Assembly: GCA_946885925.1 (NCBI GenBank)
Contig: CAMPHP010000161.1
Span: 1-6,807 of the forward strand
Direction: 5' to 3'
Length of the DNA stretch: 6,807 nt
Source: an uncultured Litorilinea sp.
Lineage (GTDB): Bacteria; Chloroflexota; Anaerolineae; Caldilineales; Caldilineaceae
Below the pieces are notes generated by a model that saw only the letters and a list, made by a program, of their open reading frames with translations, had not been told where the DNA came from and did not search any database. Shown here in pieces: positions 1 to 5,788 of this stretch (the stretch's first letter is position 1; the number at the start of each line of letters is the position of its first letter). The position numbers were made by a program, and so were the translations under genes.

Positions 1-1
1 C

Positions 2-742
2 CATATTACAGATCAAGCTCAATTTTATGGCATTGTTTTTGAAGCGGGCGAGGAGAGTGTGACAGAGCTTGAAGAGCGCGGGCTGGCCTATTTCCCTTCC
101 TCCTATGTTCAACATGAACGAGGCAAGCCACCAGCGCTGCTTTGGGTGAATTACTTCCTAGAATCGTTTTGGCAGCGCACTGGTTGGCAGAAGGTCATCT
201 TTGGGCTGAAAAAGTTGTTTCCCGATTCCTTCTGGTTATGGAGTTCTGCCCAATCCGGTGGCAGTGGCAAGGCGGTTCAGTGGATTTTCAATCATCTCTA
301 TCGCCCTGGTATTGTTTTCTTGGTGAAATATAACCGCCACTGGCGCGATATTGAGGCGGAGCGCCGCATTAGCACAGCACAACTCGAAGCACGCGCGGGC
401 GGGGCCGTGGGGCTACTACGCGTGAAAGAGGTGGTGGTTGGAACCACGCAGTTAATCCATAGCAGCGCACAGTGGCGCAATTTGCTGCGACCGGCTATTG
501 AAGAGACAGGGCTTTGTTGGCAAGCGGGTGATGGGCCTGCCTTGCGCGTGATTACTGCCGAGCAAGATGGTATTCACCACATCGTCTGGGAAGTGGCCTC
601 GTTGGAGGAAGCCGAGAGGGCTTTGGCTGAACTGGAACTGCTGGGCCTCGTCATGCCCGACGAGATCACGCTAGACCCTGTCAAATGTTTTGGTCTTGAT
701 ATGCGCCTCGTAGAGGCACCAGGTGGATTTACAGGTAGCTAA
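2..742 (+). CDS. VOC/glyoxalase-like domain protein, 5' end outside window
   Basis: The frame is open from the window edge, so the true start lies upstream; the GTG at 59 is only an internal candidate. The 246 visible residues look like a two-module vicinal-oxygen-chelate fold. The second module begins around 'LLRVKEVVVGT' and carries the family pattern of a beta strand, a helix (SSAQWRNLL), then 'GDGPALRVITAEQDGIHHIVWEV' followed by an 'LEEAERAL' helix. The first module ends near 'GIVFLVKYNRHWRDIEAER', and part of it is missing from the window. I cannot assign metal ligands or a substrate, so the biochemical role is unknown; similar proteins are annotated only as glyoxalase-like. The stop codon lies 3 nt before the Nudix start, so the two genes are probably co-transcribed. 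The fold assignment rests on pattern recognition and is moderately secure; the function is open. Confidence 0.6.
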   Translation, partial: HITDQAQFYGIVFEAGEESVTELEERGLAYFPSSYVQHERGKPPALLWVNYFLESFWQRTGWQKVIFGLKKLFPDSFWLWSSAQSGGSGKAVQWIFNHLYRPGIVFLVKYNRHWRDIEAERRISTAQLEARAGGAVGLLRVKEVVVGTTQLIHSSAQWRNLLRPAIEETGLCWQAGDGPALRVITAEQDGIHHIVWEVASLEEAERALAELELLGLVMPDEITLDPVKCFGLDMRLVEAPGGFTGS

Positions 743-745
743 TAG

Positions 746-1285
746 ATGAGCGATCTTATTGATGTTCTTTCTGACTCCGGTCTGCGAACCGGGGAGATTC
801 TTTCACGAGCAGAGATCCATCGCCTTGGTAAGTGCCATCGAGCCATACGTCTCTATTTGTTCAATTCGCAAAACGAACTTCTCCTTCAGCGCCGTTCTCT
901 TACAGTTGACCATGCTCCTGGCATCTTCAGCATCTCCGTCACGGGGCATGTTCATGCGGGTGAGTTCAGTTCTGAGACAGTTAGGCGGGAGGTCGAGGAG
1001 GAGTTGGGCCTTGATGCTTCGCAGTCGAAGATCGACTTCCTGTTTTCGTTTTACCAAGAGGCGGTCTTGCATGAGACGTACATTGACCGCCAGTTTAACG
1101 ATATCTATGTTATGCGTGCAGATATTAACCCCGCGCTGATCCACTTTGATCGTTCTGAAGTCTCTGAAGTCAAATTTGTTCCCTTTGAAACTTTTCAAGA
1201 AATGCTTTTGAACGATCCGCTTCTCGCTTCGGTCTATGCCGATGAGTGCCGGGATCTTGTCTATTTCTTGAACACATATTCTTGA
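746..1285 (+). CDS. Nudix hydrolase (YfcD/IPP-isomerase-like subgroup)
   Basis: A 179-residue single-domain protein. Residues 67-89 match the Nudix signature GX5EX7REUXEEXGU at every defined position: G67, E73, R81, E82, E85, E86, G88 and L89. These acidic residues bind the divalent metal used to hydrolyse a nucleoside diphosphate linked to another group. The segments 'HRAIRLYLFNSQNELLLQRRS' (31-51) and 'ISVTGHVHAGE' (63-73) are typical of the subgroup that resembles type 1 isopentenyl-diphosphate isomerase. The catalytic cysteine segment expected in a true isomerase (NxxCSHP type) is not present, so hydrolase is the better call. The substrate cannot be read from sequence. The ATG lies 3 nt after the upstream stop, with an AGGTGG-like stretch at 720-725 too distant to be a good ribosome site, so translational coupling is likely. 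Two stem-loops follow the stop. Confidence 0.88.
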   Translation: MSDLIDVLSDSGLRTGEILSRAEIHRLGKCHRAIRLYLFNSQNELLLQRRSLTVDHAPGIFSISVTGHVHAGEFSSETVRREVEEELGLDASQSKIDFLFSFYQEAVLHETYIDRQFNDIYVMRADINPALIHFDRSEVSEVKFVPFETFQEMLLNDPLLASVYADECRDLVYFLNTYS

Positions 1286-1289
1286 ACAC

Positions 1290-1308
1290 GGAGCATCCTT
1301 GCTGCTCC
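1290..1308 (+). other. Small stem-loop just after the Nudix gene
   Basis: GGAGCA (1290-1295) and TGCTCC (1303-1308) form a perfect 6-bp stem with a 7-nt loop, starting 5 nt after the Nudix stop. There is no T tract. It may protect or help end the upstream transcript. It competes with a small CCCGC/GCGGG hairpin at 1307-1319. Confidence 0.4.
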
Positions 1309-1316
1309 CGCTGCGC

Positions 1317-1356
1317 GGGCGGCGCTAATTGGATGGGTATCCCATTGACGCCGCTC
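1317..1356 (+). other. GC-rich compound stem-loop, possible terminator without U tract
   Basis: The outer stem pairs GGGCGGCG (1317-1324) with CGCCGCTC (1349-1356), 8 pairs including one G-T. After an asymmetric internal loop, ATGGG (1333-1337) pairs with CCCAT (1341-1345) around a TAT loop. No run of T follows, so it is not a canonical intrinsic terminator. It could be an RNA-end stabiliser, a Rho-assisted stop or a copy of a dispersed palindrome. Confidence 0.4.
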
Positions 1357-1460
1357 CCAGGGTGCGGTAGACTATCATCACTGGGTTTGTGTTCCCCGTA
1401 ACGGAATTTGTACGTACCTGATGGCAACATTAGGCAGCATATTGATAGTGACGTATTAAC

Positions 1461-1510
1461 AGTAAAGTGTCACCAGTAAAGTGTCACCAGTAAAGTATCA
1501 CCAGTAACGT
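1461..1510 (+). repeat. 14-bp tandem repeat array upstream of ccmE
   Basis: The unit AGTAAAGTGTCACC occurs perfectly at 1461-1474 and 1475-1488. It occurs with one change (G to A at position 9) at 1489-1502, and the array decays after AGTAACGT at 1503-1510. The array ends about 40 bp before the ccmE start, where a promoter-proximal operator or leader would lie. The core GTGTCAC is symmetric about its central T. It may be a set of protein-binding sites or simple slippage repeats; sequence alone cannot decide. Confidence 0.75.
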
Positions 1511-1549
1511 TGTTCGTGAAGAAATTAGTCGAAGAGAGCTAACTGCAAC

Positions 1550-2029
1550 ATGACACAAATGGTTAACCAGGCTCAGGTAATCCCTGCCGACCTGGCACAG
1601 CGGAAGGCCGCCAATAAGAACCTCAAGTTCATGATCGGCGGTTTCCTGGTCATCGGTTTGGTTGTTATCCTGATTGTCCAGGCGACTATGAGCACGGGGG
1701 CCTATTATCTCACGGTGAGCGAGTTAGACACCAAAGGTGTGGCGATGGTGGGCGAACGTGTGCGCGTCAGTGGGGCCGTGGTTGAGGGCAGCGAAGATTG
1801 GCAGCCCAGGGATATGACGTTGCGCTTTTCTATTACCGATGAGAATGGCAAACAATTGCCGATTGTCTTCTATGGCCCGCGCCCGGACAACTTCCAGCGT
1901 GCTGCCGAAGCGATTGTCGAGGGCGAATTGCTGGCGGATGGCTCTTTCAAGGCCAACACCTTGCTCTTAAAGTGCCCCAGCCGCTATGAAGAAGAGCCTG
2001 AAGAGATCTTTGTCGAGGCTGTCCGTTAG
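1550..2029 (+). CDS. ccmE: Cytochrome c maturation haem chaperone CcmE, Cys-type (CxxxY)
   Basis: CcmE is a membrane-anchored periplasmic protein that binds haem covalently, receiving it from CcmC and passing it to the CcmF/CcmH ligase. This 159-residue product has a cytoplasmic N-terminus, one transmembrane helix at about 27-46, and a small beta-barrel (OB fold) domain at about 50-139. That domain includes 'VGERVRVSGAVVEGS' and 'ITDENGKQLPIVFYG', as in the family. The haem-binding site of E. coli CcmE is HxxxY with a histidine; here the equivalent is C142-P-S-R-Y146, the cysteine variant known from archaea and Desulfovibrio-type CcmE. A short acidic tail follows. The ATG at 1550 is preceded by a weak GAGAG (1534-1538). 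The gene stands alone between two non-coding gaps and is not joined to ccmHGF. Its usual partners ccmABCD are not in the window. Confidence 0.93.
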   Translation: MTQMVNQAQVIPADLAQRKAANKNLKFMIGGFLVIGLVVILIVQATMSTGAYYLTVSELDTKGVAMVGERVRVSGAVVEGSEDWQPRDMTLRFSITDENGKQLPIVFYGPRPDNFQRAAEAIVEGELLADGSFKANTLLLKCPSRYEEEPEEIFVEAVR

Positions 2030-2068
2030 TTGCTCGTTCTTTTAACTCTACCAAGTTGTTACCCGCGC

Positions 2069-2156
2069 CTGTCATGCCTCGCTGCGCTCGGGATTTCTCT
2101 GGAATTGCCACTTTGACCGAGAGGATAACGGCAGAGAAACCCTTCCAGGGTGACAG
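2069..2156. repeat. Palindromic intergenic element (MITE/REP-like)
   Basis: The outer arms are CTGTCA (2069-2074) and TGACAG (2151-2156). The inner arms are GGGATTTCTCTG (2090-2101) and CAGAGAAACCCT (2132-2143), which pair over 12 positions with one mismatch and one G-T pair. The left side also holds CTCGCTGCGCTCGGG, a style common in dispersed bacterial intergenic repeats. It lies in the 200-bp gap after ccmE. No ORF of note lies within it. I infer a non-autonomous repeat or a transcript-end hairpin. Confidence 0.55.
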
Positions 2157-2216
2157 AGCAGAGCGTTCTCTAAAGGTAGCAGCTTGGGTTGAATGCGTTT
2201 GTTGTTCCAAATGGTG

Positions 2217-2222
2217 TATAGT
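2217..2222 (+). promoter_or_regulatory. Possible -10 box for the cytochrome gene
   Basis: TATAGT matches five of six positions of the sigma-70 -10 consensus and lies 22 nt before the ATG at 2245. No convincing -35 hexamer is seen at 16-19 bp spacing. If it is used, transcription would begin near 2229, favouring the ATG at 2245 over the TTG at 2230 as the start. Confidence 0.3.
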
Positions 2223-2244
2223 TTGACCGTTGACGGATGTTTGC

Positions 2245-4143
2245 ATGGTGACCCCATCTCATAATCAGAGAATCGAGCGAGGGGTAGGGCGTTGGCGTCC
2301 TGCCCTTCTTTTTGCCTTACTGCCTATCCTGCTGGGATTGCTCTTGCTGGCCTTGGTCAGCATGCCAGCACAGGCGCAAGAACCTTCACCCCCCTTTGAC
2401 ATCAACCAAGTGACGCCACCCACTGCGCCTCCGGCAGAGTCACGGGGGCAGAGCAGCTATGAACAGAATAGCGCGCCTTGTCACGGCGTGAATGGTTTGC
2501 GCGATGGCCCTACCTCGGCTAGCTTGCCCTTTTCACCAACGGTCTTTGCCGATCCAGAGGCCGTTTGGGGAAGCAGCCCTGCCGAGTTGTTTCACACCAC
2601 CAAGTTTGGGCGTATCGAACGCTTGATGCCGCCGTGGCGCAATCAACTCAGCGATGAGGAGATATGGCAGACGGTAGCCTATGCGTGGAGCTTGCACACG
2701 AACGCTGATGAGGTGGCGGCTGGACAAGCGCGCTATGCAGAAAGCTGTGCGGGTTGTCACGGGGAGAGTGGTGCGGGAGATGGTCCCGATGCTACGGGCA
2801 ACCTGCCCAACTTTGGCGATCTCACCTATGCGATGGCACAGAGCCAGGAAGATTGGCTGGCAGGTTGGCAAGAGGCGCATGGGGAAATTGGCAGCGAGTG
2901 GTCGTTGGACGAGCAGCGTCAAGTGCTGGAATACATGCGTACCTTTAGCTATGTGCCTGCCTGGGAGTCGGGCTATCGCCCCGGGTCGGGCGTGATTACA
3001 GGCACAATTGTCCTCGGCACACCAGGAATGGAGATGCCGGAGGATATTTCTGTGACGCTAGCAGCCTATGCCCAATTTACAGAGGTAGCAACCTTTACCA
3101 CCATGGCGGATACTGAGGGGCGCTTTGTCTTTACAGACCTAGCCGTTGATCCGAACCTTGTCTATCTGGCCTCAACCGTCGTCGGTGGTGTGCGCTACTC
3201 TGGGCCTATTGTTACTCTGACCAGCGAAGCCAGCACAGTCGAGATAAGCCTTGCTGTCTATGAAACGACGGACGATCCGGGCGAAATCACCGTCAACCGG
3301 GCAGATTGGATTATTGATGACCAGCCAGGGGCGCTCTTGGTGGTGCAGCTCTACTTTTTTGGAAGCAGGAACGACCGCACCTATCTTGGCTCTGTAGTCG
3401 ATGGTGTGGAATTTCCAGCAACCGTGGCGGTTCACGTCCCGCCAGGTGCGGAGCAAGTTACCTTTGAGGATGGTATCGTGGGTGGGCGTTTTCAACAGGT
3501 AGGGGATCTCTATTACGATACCACGCCGCTGATACCAGGAGAAGGCACCAAGCAGATTATTGTGCGTTACCTGCTGCCCTATGATGACACCAGCATGGAG
3601 TATTCGCAGCGGCTTCTCTACCCGACGGAACAGGTTAATCTGCTGGTGGCAGAACTGCCTCAACTCGAGGCAACCATTGCCCCGTTGGATGGTGCTCCTC
3701 TACAGTCAGCTAGCTCGCAGGAATTCCAGGAGCGTACCTACCGCGTCTACCAGGCGGGCGAACTACCCGCGACAGAGATTCAGGTCGCTTTCAACGGTTT
3801 GTTGGCTGCGGGCGCAACCGACCCGCGTAATGCTGCGGCTGGGGCCGCCGTGCCAACGGCAACCTTTGCGCCATGGATGGCGTGGAGTATTGGCGGGTTA
3901 AGCCTATTGATGTTAGCGGGTGTGCTCATGTGGTCCTGGCGCAGCGGTCGTGTACAAGTCGCAGAGCAGGCTCCTGATCTGCGAAAGGAAATTGACACGC
4001 TAGCGCGCCAAATTGCCCAGTTGGATGATCGCTATAGCGCCGGTAAACTCGACCTTCCCACTTGGCAGCGCCAGCGCGGCCAACTCAAAGCACGCATGCT
4101 GGAGGTTGCCCGACGGCTGGAGGAGAGTACGCAGATTAAATAA
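2245..4143 (+). CDS. Secreted membrane-anchored protein with two cytochrome c domains, Ig-like domains and coiled-coil tail
   Basis: A 632-residue product from ATG 2245; an in-frame TTG at 2230 would add 5 residues. A basic N-terminus and hydrophobic stretch (about 20-39) end in 'AQAQEP', a typical signal-peptide cleavage site. Cytochrome c domain 1 (about 66-152) has S76-A-P-C79-H80 instead of CxxCH, but keeps a 'LMPPW' methionine ligand (M128). Domain 2 (about 158-235) has an intact C168-A-G-C171-H172. Next comes a beta-rich region: a carboxypeptidase-regulatory-like fold (about 249-340, with 'ADTEGRFVFTDL') and a further beta domain (about 345-475). A transmembrane helix at about 545-565 is followed by a charged cytoplasmic coiled coil (about 580-630). 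The likely role is electron transfer or redox sensing at the outer face of the membrane; the partner is unknown. It is a plausible client of the Ccm genes around it. Confidence 0.8.
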   Translation: MVTPSHNQRIERGVGRWRPALLFALLPILLGLLLLALVSMPAQAQEPSPPFDINQVTPPTAPPAESRGQSSYEQNSAPCHGVNGLRDGPTSASLPFSPTVFADPEAVWGSSPAELFHTTKFGRIERLMPPWRNQLSDEEIWQTVAYAWSLHTNADEVAAGQARYAESCAGCHGESGAGDGPDATGNLPNFGDLTYAMAQSQEDWLAGWQEAHGEIGSEWSLDEQRQVLEYMRTFSYVPAWESGYRPGSGVITGTIVLGTPGMEMPEDISVTLAAYAQFTEVATFTTMADTEGRFVFTDLAVDPNLVYLASTVVGGVRYSGPIVTLTSEASTVEISLAVYETTDDPGEITVNRADWIIDDQPGALLVVQLYFFGSRNDRTYLGSVVDGVEFPATVAVHVPPGAEQVTFEDGIVGGRFQQVGDLYYDTTPLIPGEGTKQIIVRYLLPYDDTSMEYSQRLLYPTEQVNLLVAELPQLEATIAPLDGAPLQSASSQEFQERTYRVYQAGELPATEIQVAFNGLLAAGATDPRNAAAGAAVPTATFAPWMAWSIGGLSLLMLAGVLMWSWRSGRVQVAEQAPDLRKEIDTLARQIAQLDDRYSAGKLDLPTWQRQRGQLKARMLEVARRLEESTQIK

Positions 4144-4221
4144 CTCACGCAGAGCCGCCGAGAGCCTAGTGGGCGCGCAGAGGAGAAAGGAGTTATGTTC
4201 TCCCTCTGTGTCTCGCGTGAG
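4144..4221. repeat. Palindromic element directly after the cytochrome gene
   Basis: It begins at the first base after the stop codon. The outer arms are CTCACGC (4144-4150) and GCGTGAG (4215-4221). An inner stem pairs CAGAGGAGAA (4178-4187) with TTCTCCCTCTG (4198-4208), ten pairs with one bulged C. The repeated CGCAGAG style suggests a dispersed intergenic repeat rather than a gene-specific structure. It sits upstream of a separate, much clearer terminator, so it is not needed for termination. Confidence 0.55.
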
Positions 4222-4253
4222 AGCTCTTAGTTGGGAATCTTCACCGCATCTTA

Positions 4254-4295
4254 ACTTCACCCAATCTCGTATCGTGGTTGGGTGAAGTCTTTTTT
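4254..4295 (+). terminator. Intrinsic terminator of the cytochrome gene
   Basis: ACTTCACCCAA (4254-4264) and TTGGGTGAAGT (4278-4288) form a perfect 11-bp stem around a 13-nt loop, followed after one C by six T residues (4290-4295). This is a textbook Rho-independent terminator on the + strand. It separates the cytochrome gene from ccmHGF. Confidence 0.92.
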
Positions 4296-4351
4296 ATGGG
4301 GTCCTCCATACAAAGCTTAAGCCGATCCTAAGGTTAATCTCGGTATGTATG

Positions 4352-4360
4352 TGATATACT
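4352..4360 (+). promoter_or_regulatory. Extended -10 promoter of ccmHGF
   Basis: TGATATACT is a full TGn extension (4352-4354) joined to TATACT (4355-4360), five of six matches to the -10 consensus. The -35 region is weak (GGTTAA at 4332-4337 with 17-bp spacing), as is usual when an extended -10 is present. It lies just after the terminator. Transcription would start near 4367, giving a leader of about 120 nt before ccmH. Confidence 0.6.
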
Positions 4361-4366
4361 GAACAA

Positions 4367-4487
4367 ACAATAGTGCCGAATGCCAGAGGATTGGCGAAGA
4401 GCTTTTCTCCCCAAGTGTTGGCTTCTGCCCACATGGATGTTGCGATATGGATGATAGGGTCGGAAAGCGAGCCGGAGGTTAAGCAAA
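4367..4487 (+). promoter_or_regulatory. Leader of ccmH with small hairpins and strong ribosome site
   Basis: This untranslated stretch holds two small hairpins, GCCA/TGGC (4382-4395) and CCAA/TTGG (4411-4421). It ends with GGAGG (4474-4478), 9 nt before the ccmH ATG. The length would allow post-transcriptional control, but I recognise no known riboswitch. Confidence 0.35.
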
Positions 4488-5033
4488 ATGATTCAAATCA
4501 AACGAATAGAAGGGTGGCGTTGGTGGCTCGGCACAGTGATTCTGGCAGCGCTGGTGATCATCGCCAGCGGCATGATGGTAGAGCAGGCATGGGCGCAGGC
4601 TGACGCACCGTCGGCCACAATGCCCGAAGGTGTGACAGCCGACCAAGTCAATACGGTGGCACGCGAGATCTGGTGCCCGCTGTGTAGTGGTGTCCGGCTT
4701 GATGCGTGCGAACTCAAGGCATGCGAACAGATGAAGGAAGTTATCGCCCTCAAGTTGGCGGAAGGCGAAGATACTGATAGCATTAAAGCCTATTTTGTCG
4801 AGCAATATGGTCCCCAAGTCTTGGGAGAACCCCCGCGCCAGGGCTTTAACTGGCTGGCATGGATTCTGCCTGCGGTGATGGTCGTGGTGGGTGGCCTCGT
4901 TTTCTGGCGTACGGCGCGACGCATGGTACAGCCTCCGGAGCCGGTCACTCCGGCCCCAACGATTATCAAGTTAAGCCCAAGTGATGATGAGTATGCACAA
5001 AAATTGGAAGAGGAATTAGCAAAGCATGGCTGA
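4488..5033 (+). CDS. ccmH: Cytochrome c maturation thiol-disulfide protein CcmH (CycL type)
   Basis: CcmH is a membrane-bound thiol reductase and chaperone that acts with CcmG and CcmF to present the reduced apocytochrome for haem ligation. The 181-residue product has an N-terminal signal or anchor (about 12-36, ending 'AWAQA') and a helical extracytoplasmic domain. A second transmembrane helix (about 122-140) and a charged cytoplasmic tail follow. The active site 'IWC63PLC66' corresponds to the family LRCxxC, without the usual arginine. A second pair, C74 and C79 (CELKAC), follows in the place where E. coli CcmH has none. The TPR half found in some CcmH/CcmI proteins is absent. The GGAGG at 4474-4478 supports the start. 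The stop overlaps the ccmG start by 8 bp, so the two are translationally coupled. Confidence 0.93.
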   Translation: MIQIKRIEGWRWWLGTVILAALVIIASGMMVEQAWAQADAPSATMPEGVTADQVNTVAREIWCPLCSGVRLDACELKACEQMKEVIALKLAEGEDTDSIKAYFVEQYGPQVLGEPPRQGFNWLAWILPAVMVVVGGLVFWRTARRMVQPPEPVTPAPTIIKLSPSDDEYAQKLEEELAKHG

Positions 5034-5691
5034 ACTTACTTCTCTTCGTGATGCACGCGCTCCTCAAGAAAATGGGTTGCAAGAGAACGCGTTGCAAGAA
5101 TCGTCCGCAGAGAATTCCGCAGAGAATGTAGTAAATGCAGATGCAACCGCTGCGCCGATGCCACCGCCCACGCGCGCTGTGCGTCTTTGGCAAGCGGCCA
5201 TTGTGATCGTGTTGGTACTCTTCGTCGGCATATTGACCTTCCGCTTGTGGGATACCAACACCAGCGAACAGCGTGCAGATGGCCTTGCACCGGACTTTAC
5301 CTTTACCACCTTTGATGGCGAGACCATTCGCCTGAGTGATCTACAGGGCAAGGGGGTGGTGGTCAACTTTTGGGCCAGTTGGTGTGACCCTTGTCGCGAC
5401 GAAGCTGCGCTGCTCGAAGAGGCATGGCGGCGAGAAAAGGAGAACGGGATTGTCTTTATTGGTCTTGACTATCTTGACCAAGAGCCATCCGCCAAAGCCT
5501 ATTTAGCGGAATATGGCATTAGCTATCCCAACGGACCAGATCTGCAAAGCCGCGCTGCCCGTCGTTATGGCATCAAAGGAGTGCCGGAGACCTACTTTAT
5601 TACGCCTGACGGGCGGATTGTGCAAACAGTCATTGGCCCCATCACCGACGCCGGACAGTTGGATACTTTCCTCGCTATGATTCGCCCATAG
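5026..5691 (+). CDS. ccmG: Thioredoxin-like protein CcmG/DsbE (TlpA/ResA family)
   Basis: CcmG is a membrane-anchored thioredoxin-fold reductase that keeps CcmH and apocytochrome thiols reduced outside the cytoplasm. This 221-residue product has a hydrophilic cytoplasmic N-terminus (1-50), one transmembrane helix (about 55-74) and a TlpA-like domain (about 86-221). The redox motif is W119-C120-D-P-C123 within '[13 protein letters not shown]', and the cis-proline lies in 'KGVPETYF' (P187). The N-terminal extension is longer than in most CcmG proteins and is built of short repeats (LQEN/SAEN), with a perfect 12-bp DNA duplication at 5104-5127. The start ATG overlaps the end of ccmH; AGAGGA at 5009-5014 is a moderately distant ribosome site. 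ResA or another TlpA-type protein is the alternative name, but the position between ccmH and ccmF favours CcmG. Confidence 0.92.
   Translation: MAELTSLRDARAPQENGLQENALQESSAENSAENVVNADATAAPMPPPTRAVRLWQAAIVIVLVLFVGILTFRLWDTNTSEQRADGLAPDFTFTTFDGETIRLSDLQGKGVVVNFWASWCDPCRDEAALLEEAWRREKENGIVFIGLDYLDQEPSAKAYLAEYGISYPNGPDLQSRAARRYGIKGVPETYFITPDGRIVQTVIGPITDAGQLDTFLAMIRP
5104..5127 (+). repeat. Perfect 12-bp tandem duplication inside ccmG
   Basis: TCCGCAGAGAAT occurs twice in direct succession (5104-5115 and 5116-5127), in frame, encoding SAEN twice. Just upstream, TTGCAAGA is repeated at 5077-5084 and 5092-5099, encoding LQE twice. This is the signature of replication slippage in a disordered N-terminal region. 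Confidence 0.85.
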
Positions 5692-5788
5692 TTTAGAGTT
5701 TAGTTCTGACCCATTCGTTTAGTTTTGTCTTTTGTTCCACGGGTGCTTTCCCGAGAATACCTATGCTTTTCCAAGAAAATGAGGCGTT
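5692..5788 (+). other. Gap between ccmG and ccmF
   Basis: This 97-bp T-rich spacer carries GTTTAG three times (5691-5696, 5698-5703 and 5719-5724). It has no clear terminator, and I see no strong promoter. It ends with TGAGG (5780-5784), 4 nt before the ccmF ATG. ccmF is probably still read from the ccmH promoter. Confidence 0.4.

Noticed and set aside
803..1198. 131-codon frame on the - strand
   Set aside because: It is antisense to the Nudix gene, whose perfect motif shows which strand is coding.
746..1285. Reading the Nudix protein as a true isopentenyl-diphosphate isomerase
   Set aside because: The expected cysteine active-site segment is replaced by SVTGHVHAGE and the Nudix box is fully canonical, which fits a hydrolase.
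1461..1510. Possible CRISPR array
   Set aside because: The units are 14 bp and directly adjacent, with no spacers between them, and no cas gene is nearby.
2230..2244. TTG at 2230 as start of the cytochrome gene
   Set aside because: It would sit about 8 nt after a -10-like box and has no ribosome site; the ATG at 2245 has a weak GGA in position and gives a normal signal peptide.
3172..3663. 163-codon frame on the - strand
   Set aside because: It lies within the beta-rich part of the cytochrome gene, with no recognisable domain and no ribosome site.
4013..4285. 90-codon frame crossing the end of the cytochrome gene into the gap
   Set aside because: It overlaps the coiled-coil tail in another frame, spans the palindrome and ends within the terminator; no protein-like features.
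4373..4603. 76-codon frame before and into ccmH
   Set aside because: Its translation is low in hydrophobic residues and without motif, and most of its 3' half is ccmH in another frame, where a strong ribosome site marks the real start.
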